This document shows, piece after piece, positions 55,709 through 63,085 of a stretch of DNA of 64,000 nucleotides. The notes below the pieces were generated by a model. That model was given only the letters and a program-made list of their open reading frames with translations, searched no databases and was not told the origin of the DNA. Positions within the stretch are counted from its first letter, which is position 1, and every line of letters starts with the position of its first letter. This DNA comes from Beijerinckiaceae bacterium (GTDB lineage: Bacteria; Pseudomonadota; Alphaproteobacteria; Rhizobiales; Beijerinckiaceae), in NCBI GenBank assembly GCA_947452455.1, contig CANGBX010000004.1, positions 231,653 through 295,652 of the forward strand. Direction: 5' to 3'. The position numbers were made by a program, and so were the translations under genes.

Positions 55709-56178
55709 TGAATGGAGAAGATATTTGGCGAAGGCCAGATGTCATTGCGCAAAGCGCAAGACTGATCGCTTCCTTTCACGCTTGTGTGGGACGCAATTTG
55801 ATTTCTGCATCCAGCGATGAAGCCGAGAATGCAAAGACGCTGTTTACAGCGCCTTTCGCATTACTCTCGCATGGCATGCAAGATGATCCCGTTTTGAATT
55901 ACGGTAACCAGACGGCCTTGACGCTCTGGGAAATGGATTTTACGCGCTTTACGCAAATGCCCTCGCGCCTGACGGCTGAACCCATGCTGCGCGAAGAACG
56001 CCAGCGTCTGCTCGAAACTGCTGCGCTCAAAGGTTATATCGATAACTATGCAGGCATTCGCATCAGTGCGAGTGGTCAACGCTTTCATATTTCCAATGTC
56101 ATTCTCTGGACCGTCACAGATGCGCATGGCACGAAATGCGGGCAAGCGGCTGTCTTCGACACTTGGGGTAAAGCCTGA
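55708..56178 (+). CDS. MEKHLA-domain-like protein
   Basis: A 156-residue soluble protein with the pattern of the MEKHLA domain (PAS-like): PVLNYGNQTALTLWEMDFTRFTQMPSRLTAEP in the middle, and IRISASGQRFHISNVILWTV near the end. In plants MEKHLA is attached to HD-ZIP III factors; bacterial forms are of unknown function, possibly ligand sensors. The ATG at 55708 overlaps the stop of the molybdenum hydroxylase gene (TGATG), so the two are made together. It has no signal peptide and would stay in the cytoplasm, perhaps as a maturation or sensing partner. Confidence 0.7.
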   Translation: MNGEDIWRRPDVIAQSARLIASFHACVGRNLISASSDEAENAKTLFTAPFALLSHGMQDDPVLNYGNQTALTLWEMDFTRFTQMPSRLTAEPMLREERQRLLETAALKGYIDNYAGIRISASGQRFHISNVILWTVTDAHGTKCGQAAVFDTWGKA

Positions 56179-56322
56179 CGCAAGGTCAGATCAAATTGTC
56201 TGATTCTCGATAAGAACGCGCTTATCATTCTGATGGAAAGACCGGCGCGTATGAATGCGCGTTAAGACTTTTCAAGATGCCCCCGTCTCAGCATGACGCA
56301 TATCTTTTTCAAGGATCGCGCC

Positions 56323-57567
56323 ATGAATTCGCTTTCTGCTTTGACCGCTGCCTCGCAATCTTTGGCGCTTTTGAAAAACACAAGCCTCGCGCCCAAAGCC
56401 AAAGCCGCGCCGAAAACCGATATTCTACCCACGACCAGCGGTGACAAAAAACTCGATGCTTTGCTGATGGGTGGCACCAATGTCTGGCATCATGCGACCG
56501 GTAGTGTTGCGATCAAGACCGCCAATGTCGTCAAACCCGGCGTGAAAGAATTACAAAATGTCGTTGGTCGACCGATCAAATTTGCATTTATGGATTCAAG
56601 CTTTTTGACGCGCCTGTCCGGTAGCGAGGCAAATGGCGCAGCTGTGATGACCAATACGCAAAAACAAACTGTGCAAGATGCCTTTTCCTATCTGTCTGGC
56701 GTGATCAACCAGAGCTTTGAGCTGGTCACGGATCCAGCCCAAGCCGATATTGTTTTTGGCACGAATAATCAGGGTGGCACGAGCGCGGGCTATGCCTATT
56801 TGCCCAATCGCAGTGGTAGCCATGCTCAATATCTGATGCTTGCCAACGATCAGTCGACCAACAGCACATTCACCAATGGCTCCTACGGCCTGCTCACATT
56901 GCTTCATGAAATGGGCCATACGCTAGGCCTCAAACATCCCGGCAATTATAATGCGGGCGGTGGTGGCACACCGGGGCCTTATCTCTCAAAAGCGGATGAC
57001 AATCGGCGCAACACCATCATGTCTTATTATGGTGCGAGCGGCATTTCAGCCAATCCGCAGACGCTCATGGCCTATGATATTGCAGCGCTGCAATATCTCT
57101 ATGGCGCCAACCGTAACCCGACCAATACGGAGGCCCTTGCCAAGCGCCAGACAACGACCTTCACAGATGGCTGGGCGGGCCTTGAAACGCTCTGGACCCC
57201 GCAAGGCGCTTCACTCGATCTGAGCGCAATGACGAAGAATAATGTTGTTGATCTGCGCGAGGGTGCTTTCAGCTCCATTGGCTCCACCAAAAATAATGTC
57301 AGCCTTGCCTATGGCAGCAAGATTTCGAGTGTCACCGGCGGCTCGGGCAGCGATCAGGTCTATTCGGCGGCCAATGGCACGATGACGCTGAATGGTGGGG
57401 CGGGCGCTGATACGCTCTATCTCGCGGGCACGGCGAAAGAATGGGCCCTGAATGGGGGAACTTACACGCGTAAAGTGGGCGGCAAGGTCATCGCTACCGT
57501 GGCGGCAACCGGATTTGAGACGGTGGCTTATTATAATCCCACCAAGGCTGCCCTGATGCGAGCCTGA
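56323..57567 (+). CDS. Serralysin-like M10 metalloprotease
   Basis: A 414-residue secreted-type protease. The zinc motif HEMGHTLGLKH gives ligands His195, His199 and His205 with catalytic Glu196; the Met-turn is NTIMSYY (Met233). Only one or two RTX-like repeats are visible (GGSGSDQV, GGAGADTL) before a short C-terminal domain that ends with a hydrophobic/charged segment, as in type I secretion substrates. No Sec signal is present. ATG at 56323 is chosen since AAGGA lies seven bases upstream; an ATG at 56293 has none. No type I secretion genes are in the window. Confidence 0.87.
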   Translation: MNSLSALTAASQSLALLKNTSLAPKAKAAPKTDILPTTSGDKKLDALLMGGTNVWHHATGSVAIKTANVVKPGVKELQNVVGRPIKFAFMDSSFLTRLSGSEANGAAVMTNTQKQTVQDAFSYLSGVINQSFELVTDPAQADIVFGTNNQGGTSAGYAYLPNRSGSHAQYLMLANDQSTNSTFTNGSYGLLTLLHEMGHTLGLKHPGNYNAGGGGTPGPYLSKADDNRRNTIMSYYGASGISANPQTLMAYDIAALQYLYGANRNPTNTEALAKRQTTTFTDGWAGLETLWTPQGASLDLSAMTKNNVVDLREGAFSSIGSTKNNVSLAYGSKISSVTGGSGSDQVYSAANGTMTLNGGAGADTLYLAGTAKEWALNGGTYTRKVGGKVIATVAATGFETVAYYNPTKAALMRA

Positions 57568-57640
57568 TGACAAAAGCAATTGTGCCAGCTAGATTTCTGC
57601 TCGCCTTTGGGCGGCGACGAAACAAGAGAGCTGGCGCAAC

Positions 57641-58921
57641 ATGCTCCATTCATGGATGTCACGATTTGCCGATATTCGACCGGACGAAATTCGCGCGACG
57701 CTCTGGTCTTTTCTCTATTTCTTCTGCTTGCTTGCCGCCTATCTGATTTTGCGGCCCCTGCGCGATGAAATGGGGATCACTGCTGGCCGCGACACGCTGC
57801 AATATCTCTTCACCGCAACTTTTTTCGTCATGTTGGCCGCCTCGCCGCTTTATGCGGGGCTGGTTGCAAAACTGTCGCGACAAAAATTTATTCCGCTCAT
57901 CTATCGCTTCTTCATTCTCAATCTCGCGATCTTCTGGGCATTTCTCTATTTCAAAATCGAAGTGACATGGACAGCGCGCGTCTTCTTCGTTTGGGTTAGC
58001 GTGTTCAATCTCTTTGCCGTCTCGGTCTTCTGGTCTTTTATGGCCGATCTGTTTGCGACCGAACAAGGCAAACGCCTGTTTGGTTTTATTGCGGCCGGTG
58101 GCACGGCTGGCACATTGCTCGGATCATCTTTGACAGTGGGCCTCTCGGGCCTTGTCGGCCCGGCCAATCTGCTTATTGCAGCAGGCGTTTTACTCGAACT
58201 CGCTGTCTTCTGTGCACTCCGTCTAGAGTGTGCCGCGCCTCAACGCGAGACGGGCGAGACGCAAGCAGAGACACATGCTCTGGGTGGCGGCATGCTCGCG
58301 GGCTTTCGCCTGATTGCGGGTTCGCCCTATCTGATCGGCATTGCGCTTTGGGTTGCCTTCCTCTCGCTGGCAGGCACTTTCCTCTATTTCATCCAGCAAG
58401 ATGTGGTGCGCAGCCTTTCAGAAGATCCGGCGGTGCGCACGCGCATTTTTGCCGGCATGGATCTCATCGCCAATCTCATGACGCTCGGCCTGCAATGTGT
58501 GGCGACGGGCCAGATCATCAAACGGCTCGGGGCCGGGCCGGCGGCCGCCATCTTGCCCGCCCTCTTCGCTTTGGGCTTTGCCGCCCTGATTTTGGCCCCC
58601 GGCTTGTGGACGATTGTTGCCTTTCAAGCGTTGCAGCGCACACTCAACTTTGCTTTCTCCAATCCGGCGCGCGAAATTCTCTTCACATCCGTGGCGCGAG
58701 AGGAGAAATATAAGGCCAAGAATCTCATCGACACGGTCGTGTTCAGGGGTGGAGATGTCGTCTGGAGTTGGGCCTTTGCCGGCCTCGCGGCACTGACAGG
58801 CTCGGCTCTGGCGGTCGCAGGATGCGCCATTCCGATCATGGCCGGATGGGCTGGTCTTGCGCTGTGGTTGGGCCGTAAACAAGAAAGCCTGATCAACTTG
58901 GCACAGGGGAGGAAAGAATGA
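57641..58921 (+). CDS. MFS-type transporter resembling NTP/NDP exchange (Npt) carriers
   Basis: A 426-residue membrane protein with twelve predicted helices. FLYFFCLLAAYLILRPLRDEMG near the start and FWSFMADLFATEQGKRLFGFIAAGGTAGTLLGS are the hallmarks of the group of proteins annotated as Npt1/Npt2-like nucleotide transporters, found also in free-living bacteria. In intracellular parasites such carriers import host ATP; here the substrate is doubtful. It overlaps the following Tat-exported reductase gene by four bases (ATGA). Confidence 0.75.
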   Translation: MLHSWMSRFADIRPDEIRATLWSFLYFFCLLAAYLILRPLRDEMGITAGRDTLQYLFTATFFVMLAASPLYAGLVAKLSRQKFIPLIYRFFILNLAIFWAFLYFKIEVTWTARVFFVWVSVFNLFAVSVFWSFMADLFATEQGKRLFGFIAAGGTAGTLLGSSLTVGLSGLVGPANLLIAAGVLLELAVFCALRLECAAPQRETGETQAETHALGGGMLAGFRLIAGSPYLIGIALWVAFLSLAGTFLYFIQQDVVRSLSEDPAVRTRIFAGMDLIANLMTLGLQCVATGQIIKRLGAGPAAAILPALFALGFAALILAPGLWTIVAFQALQRTLNFAFSNPAREILFTSVAREEKYKAKNLIDTVVFRGGDVVWSWAFAGLAALTGSALAVAGCAIPIMAGWAGLALWLGRKQESLINLAQGRKE

Positions 58922-59841
58922 TGAAGCGTTTCGACGCGCCCAATCGGCGCGAGATCATGTCTCTGGCGGCAAGCGCCGCGCTCTCTTCTGCCCTGCCGGC
59001 TTCTGCCCAAGCGAGCCTGCTGGCGCGGAAGATTCCCTCATCAGGCGAAATGCTGCCCTGTGTAGGTATTGGCACGGCGATTATTTTCGATTTTGAAAAT
59101 GATACGCAAAAATCGGGCGAACGCACCGATGTGATCAAGACGCTCGTTGCGGGTGGCGCAAAGCTCATCGATACCGCCCCCTCTTACGGTAAGGCGGAAG
59201 AGCGTGTTGGTGACATTCTGAAAGACACAGGGCTACGCGATAAAATTTTCCTCGCCACCAAAGTGCGCGTGGCTGATCGTGAAGCCAGCATAGCTGAAAT
59301 GCAGGCCAGTTTGAAAAAACTCCAGGTCAACAAGCTAGACCTCATGCAATTGCATAATGTGCGAGACCCCAACCAGCCGCTCGATTTGCTGCGTGAATGG
59401 AAGAGCCAAGGCATTTGTCGCTATATTGGCGTCACCTCATCCTTCGACCGTGATTATGATGCGGTGGAAGCATGCGTGAAAAAACAAAAGCCCGACTTCT
59501 TCCAGATTGATTATTCGCTGGTTGATCGCAATTCCGAAGAACGTCTCATCCCTGCCGCCGCGGATGCGGGCTGCGCCATTCTGACCAATCTGCCTTTCGG
59601 ACGCGGAAAATTCTTCCAGAAGGTTGGTGGCAAGCCGCTGCCGGAGATGGCAAAGGACATCGACTGCATGAGCTGGGCGCAATTTGCGCTGAAATGGCTG
59701 CTCGGCCACCCCGCCATCACGGCCGTCATCCCCGGCACTGATAAACCCCAGTACATGACCGATAATTTAAAAGCAGGCATGGGGCGTCTACCTGATGCAA
59801 CCATGCGTAAAAAGATGGTCGAAATTTTCGAGGCGCTTTAA
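58918..59841 (+). CDS. Tat-exported aldo/keto reductase
   Basis: A 307-residue aldo/keto reductase with the full catalytic tetrad: Asp85, Tyr90, Lys115 and His146 (DTAPSYGKAEERVG, FLATKV, LMQLHNV). The N terminus NRREIMSLAASAALSSALP is a twin-arginine signal, so the enzyme would work in the periplasm, which is unusual for an NADPH-dependent family. AGGAAAG precedes the ATG, and the gene is coupled to the transporter upstream and followed within two bases by an MFS gene. Confidence 0.85.
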   Translation: MMKRFDAPNRREIMSLAASAALSSALPASAQASLLARKIPSSGEMLPCVGIGTAIIFDFENDTQKSGERTDVIKTLVAGGAKLIDTAPSYGKAEERVGDILKDTGLRDKIFLATKVRVADREASIAEMQASLKKLQVNKLDLMQLHNVRDPNQPLDLLREWKSQGICRYIGVTSSFDRDYDAVEACVKKQKPDFFQIDYSLVDRNSEERLIPAAADAGCAILTNLPFGRGKFFQKVGGKPLPEMAKDIDCMSWAQFALKWLLGHPAITAVIPGTDKPQYMTDNLKAGMGRLPDATMRKKMVEIFEAL

Positions 59842-59842
59842 A

Positions 59843-61036
59843 ATGACGATGGCGGCACAAGCAGACAGCAGACAAGATGTTCAAGTGATCGGGCTCATCA
59901 GCTTCGCTCATTTGCTCAGCCATCTTTATATGCTTGCCTTACCGCCGCTGTTTCCGCAGCTACGCACGGATTTCAATGTCGGCTATGTCGAACTGGGATT
60001 AATGATCACGGCATATGCTGTCACAACAGGCTTGCTGCAAACGCCTGTTGGCTTTCTCGTCAACCGGATCGGCGGGCAACGCGTTCTGGCAGGCGGGCTC
60101 TTCCTGAACGCGCTTTGTATTTCGCTGGCAGGACTCGCCACTGAATATTGGCAACTGGTTGCCCTTATGCTTCTGGCTGGCGCCGGATCAAGCGTCTTTC
60201 ATCCGGCTGATTATTCCATCCTGAGCGCGCGCATTTCTACAACGCGTATTGGGCGCGCGCTTTCTGCTCATTCGCTGGCAGGCAATCTGGGCTTTCTGGC
60301 AGCTCCACCCTTGATGGTTCTGCTTTCAGCTTTTGTGAGCTGGCGCACAGCTGCTATTCTTGTGGGCCTCGTGGGCATGGTCCTGGCGATAGCTATTTTC
60401 TTTTTGACGGCGCTGCTGTCGGGCGAAGGCAAAACAAAATCGAAGCAGAAGGATTCATGGGGGCAGCTGCTCAGCTCACCGAAAATTCTCATGCTCTTTG
60501 CTTTCTATGTGCTCTCATCCGCGGCCAATTCTGGCATGGTTCATTTTTCGGTCGTCGCCTTCAAAGAGATTTATGGGCTGCCCGTGACCGTCACAGCCAT
60601 GGCGCTGACTGCCTATCAAGGGTTGCAAATGGCGGCTGTGCTGCCGGGTGGCTGGCTCGCGGACAAGATCGAAAACCACGAGCTTATTCTCGCGCTTTGT
60701 TTCGGCCTGTCAGGCGTGCTGGTTCTCACGGCAGGCATCGGCGGGCTGCCCTTCTGGATCGTGATTGCTCTGCTGGGCACAGCAGGTGCCATGCGCGGGC
60801 TTGTGAATGCCTCACGCGATGTCTCTGTCCGTCATGCGGCGACAGATGGTGTGAGTGTTGGCACTTTGTTTGGCTTCGTGACAACGGGGTATAGCGGCGG
60901 GCAAATCATCGGCCCTGCGCTTTATGGCTGGCTCATGGATTTCGGACACCCGGAACTTGTGTTCTGGGCATCCGCTGGTTTTTCGACACTTGCCATTACC
61001 ACCATGCTGGTCAATCGCGCGACACCGCGCGGCTGA
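59843..61036 (+). CDS. MFS transporter
   Basis: A 397-residue permease with twelve helices. RIGGQRVLAGGLFLNAL and GSSVFHPADYSILSARIS show the MFS loop motifs, and the second half has AGAMRGLVNASRDVSVRHA. The ATG at 59843 lies two bases after the reductase stop, with GAGGCGC upstream; the ATG at 59795 lies inside the reductase gene. The stop TGA at 61034-61036 touches the stop of the convergent crotonase without a gap. Substrate unknown; context suggests uptake of a compound processed by neighbours. Confidence 0.88.
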   Translation: MTMAAQADSRQDVQVIGLISFAHLLSHLYMLALPPLFPQLRTDFNVGYVELGLMITAYAVTTGLLQTPVGFLVNRIGGQRVLAGGLFLNALCISLAGLATEYWQLVALMLLAGAGSSVFHPADYSILSARISTTRIGRALSAHSLAGNLGFLAAPPLMVLLSAFVSWRTAAILVGLVGMVLAIAIFFLTALLSGEGKTKSKQKDSWGQLLSSPKILMLFAFYVLSSAANSGMVHFSVVAFKEIYGLPVTVTAMALTAYQGLQMAAVLPGGWLADKIENHELILALCFGLSGVLVLTAGIGGLPFWIVIALLGTAGAMRGLVNASRDVSVRHAATDGVSVGTLFGFVTTGYSGGQIIGPALYGWLMDFGHPELVFWASAGFSTLAITTMLVNRATPRG

Positions 61037-61873
61037 TCAGAGCTTGGTCTCGCCACGCCCTTTGCCAAGCTCCTTGGCTTGGGGCGTTTGCATATAAAAA
61101 TTCAAGAATTCATAGGCGAGCGAAGCATCATGCGATTGGTTGAATTGCGCCATCGCTTGCTTGTTGAGTATGCGCTTGGTCATCGCCAGCGCATAAGCAT
61201 TGCGCTTGAGTAAGCGCTGCGCGATCTCGTCTGTCTTGGCATCAAGCTCGGACGCGGGCACCGCATAATTCACAACACCCATGGTTGCCAATTCTTTGGC
61301 TGTGAAGGGACGTGCCAGCATCAAATATTCTTTTGCCATGGCAAGAGGCATTTTGAGCGGAGCAAAAACTGTGCCCCCATCACCCGTCACCATGCAATGA
61401 TCGGCGGAGCCGACCATCTGCCCGTCGATGACGAGATCACCCGCGCTCATATGATGATCCGCGATAATTGCATCTTCACGTGCAATGATGAAATCGCAGG
61501 CCAGCACAAGATTGGCACCAAAGCCAACCGCATGACCATTCACTTTGGCAATGACGGGTTTTTCAATGGTGCACATGGCCTCAACGGCTTTTGTCACGCC
61601 GCTCATAATGTCCCAATCATTGCCGGGATTGCCATGATGGCCGTAGGACGATGGCGGGATCGTAAACACATCCTCTTTTCCGGTGATCACAATCACACGG
61701 ATCTCGTCATCATTGCGCAATTCCGTCAGAGCGCGCGCCACTTCACTCGCGCGCTGCGCACCTCCGCGCTTTTCAGTGCGCATCAATTCGCGGATATGCT
61801 TTTCCATCCGCTTGAGTTCAATCGTGGCGACCTGACCCTTGCGGACAATGTCGAGCAAAACATAATCAGACAT
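61037..61873 (-). CDS. Divergent enoyl-CoA hydratase/isomerase (crotonase) family protein
   Basis: A 278-residue crotonase-fold protein. The CoA/oxyanion segment KPVIAKVNGHAVGFGANLVLACD is well kept. The stretch where the two catalytic Glu normally lie is altered: IIADHHMSAGDLVIDGQMV is followed by a TGDGGTVFAP segment, without Glu at the usual places. A hydratase reaction by the standard mechanism is therefore doubtful; a lyase, isomerase or thioesterase-type variant is possible. It is 8 bases downstream of a receptor gene on the same strand. Confidence 0.78.
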   Translation of the reverse strand: MSDYVLLDIVRKGQVATIELKRMEKHIRELMRTEKRGGAQRASEVARALTELRNDDEIRVIVITGKEDVFTIPPSSYGHHGNPGNDWDIMSGVTKAVEAMCTIEKPVIAKVNGHAVGFGANLVLACDFIIAREDAIIADHHMSAGDLVIDGQMVGSADHCMVTGDGGTVFAPLKMPLAMAKEYLMLARPFTAKELATMGVVNYAVPASELDAKTDEIAQRLLKRNAYALAMTKRILNKQAMAQFNQSHDASLAYEFLNFYMQTPQAKELGKGRGETKL

Positions 61874-61881
61874 TCATTTCC

Positions 61882-62919
61882 TCACTTGTCTGCAAGAAGC
61901 TTGGCAAAGCGCTGGCGAATAGGCTCTGGCGTTTTGGCAGCCTTCTCCAAAAGCGCATGAACGTAGGTGCCATCAACCGGGCTCGTCATAATGCCGGCTT
62001 TCAGCATTTCTGCGCGGAAGGTTTCATCCATCGCCATATCCATGAACGCCTTGCGCAAGATCACTGCGCGATCTGCAGGGATTTCTGGCGGTGCCACCAC
62101 AGGCAAGGCCATGAAGAAGGGCAATTCAGCGAAATCGAGCAATGCAAAATCATCGCCCTGTTTCACCAATTCGCGCGCAATCGGCACATCCGGATAATCG
62201 GGCAAGCGGGTCGTGCGGCCAAAAGCGATTAGGGGTTTGAGCTTTTTCTCGGCCCAGAGTTGCGGGCGACCGACCATGATCGCGCTGATATCGACGATCT
62301 GCCCATCGACTTCGCCGCGCTCCATCGCGAGCCAGATTTCATTGGCGCCCGGAAAGCCACGCACGACATCAACATTCATGCCGACCATATCTTTGCCGAT
62401 CAGCGCAAAAGTAATGTTGGTCGACCCGCCACGTGTGCCGCCCAAAATCGCGGGTTTGGACAATTTGGCGAGCTCGGCCATGTTGCGGGCCGGAAAATTC
62501 TCGTTCACGACCATGAGATAGGCATCGTCCTTATAGGACGAGAGCGAGCCGAGCCATGTCAGTTTCAGCGGGTCGAAATTGGCATTGGGATCATTCAGAA
62601 ATGCCAATTGCGGCAAAGCGCGGCTCATCACAACGATGGAGAGCCCATCACGATCCAGCGTATGCGCCAGTTTATTGGCAATCGCGAGGCCGCCAGCGCC
62701 CGGCTGGTTCTGCACCACAATGCTGGGGCGGCCGGGGATAAAGCGTGAAAGATGCCGGGCAATGGTGCGCCCCGCCGTGTCGTAATAGCCGCCCGTCGAG
62801 GAGCCCACGATAATATTGAGGGTCTTGCCCGCATAAAACTGGTTTTGCGCCTGTACCTCGGTGAGGCCGATGGCGGGTACGGCGGCGAGTGAGGCCAAAG
62901 CCTCCCGTCGTGAGAGCAT
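61882..62919 (-). CDS. Divergent TctC-like TTT receptor (Tat-type signal)
   Basis: A 345-residue exported receptor. The N terminus SRREALASLAAVPAIGL is of Tat type, unlike the Sec-type signals of the other receptors here. The lobe-1 motif GSSTGGYYDTAGRTIARHL and IPGRPSIVVQNQPGAGG place it with the divergent branch. FPGANEIWLAMERGEVDGQI is the hinge block. GGGAGGAAGAC precedes the ATG. Coupling with the crotonase gene suggests that both belong to the catabolism of one acid. Confidence 0.85.
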   Translation of the reverse strand: MLSRREALASLAAVPAIGLTEVQAQNQFYAGKTLNIIVGSSTGGYYDTAGRTIARHLSRFIPGRPSIVVQNQPGAGGLAIANKLAHTLDRDGLSIVVMSRALPQLAFLNDPNANFDPLKLTWLGSLSSYKDDAYLMVVNENFPARNMAELAKLSKPAILGGTRGGSTNITFALIGKDMVGMNVDVVRGFPGANEIWLAMERGEVDGQIVDISAIMVGRPQLWAEKKLKPLIAFGRTTRLPDYPDVPIARELVKQGDDFALLDFAELPFFMALPVVAPPEIPADRAVILRKAFMDMAMDETFRAEMLKAGIMTSPVDGTYVHALLEKAAKTPEPIRQRFAKLLADK

Positions 62920-63085
62920 GTCTTCCTCCCTTTTGGCGAGCGTCTGCTGCGCTCTACTTCCAAGCGCAATGATAGCCCGATTGCTTAAGGCTGCAATGCC
63001 CTTGCCTCGGCCTCAGGCGGGTTCTAGGCTCATGAACAAGCGCCGCTGACAGGCGCAGGGCCAAAAGGCCCAGTGGGAGGAGCAG

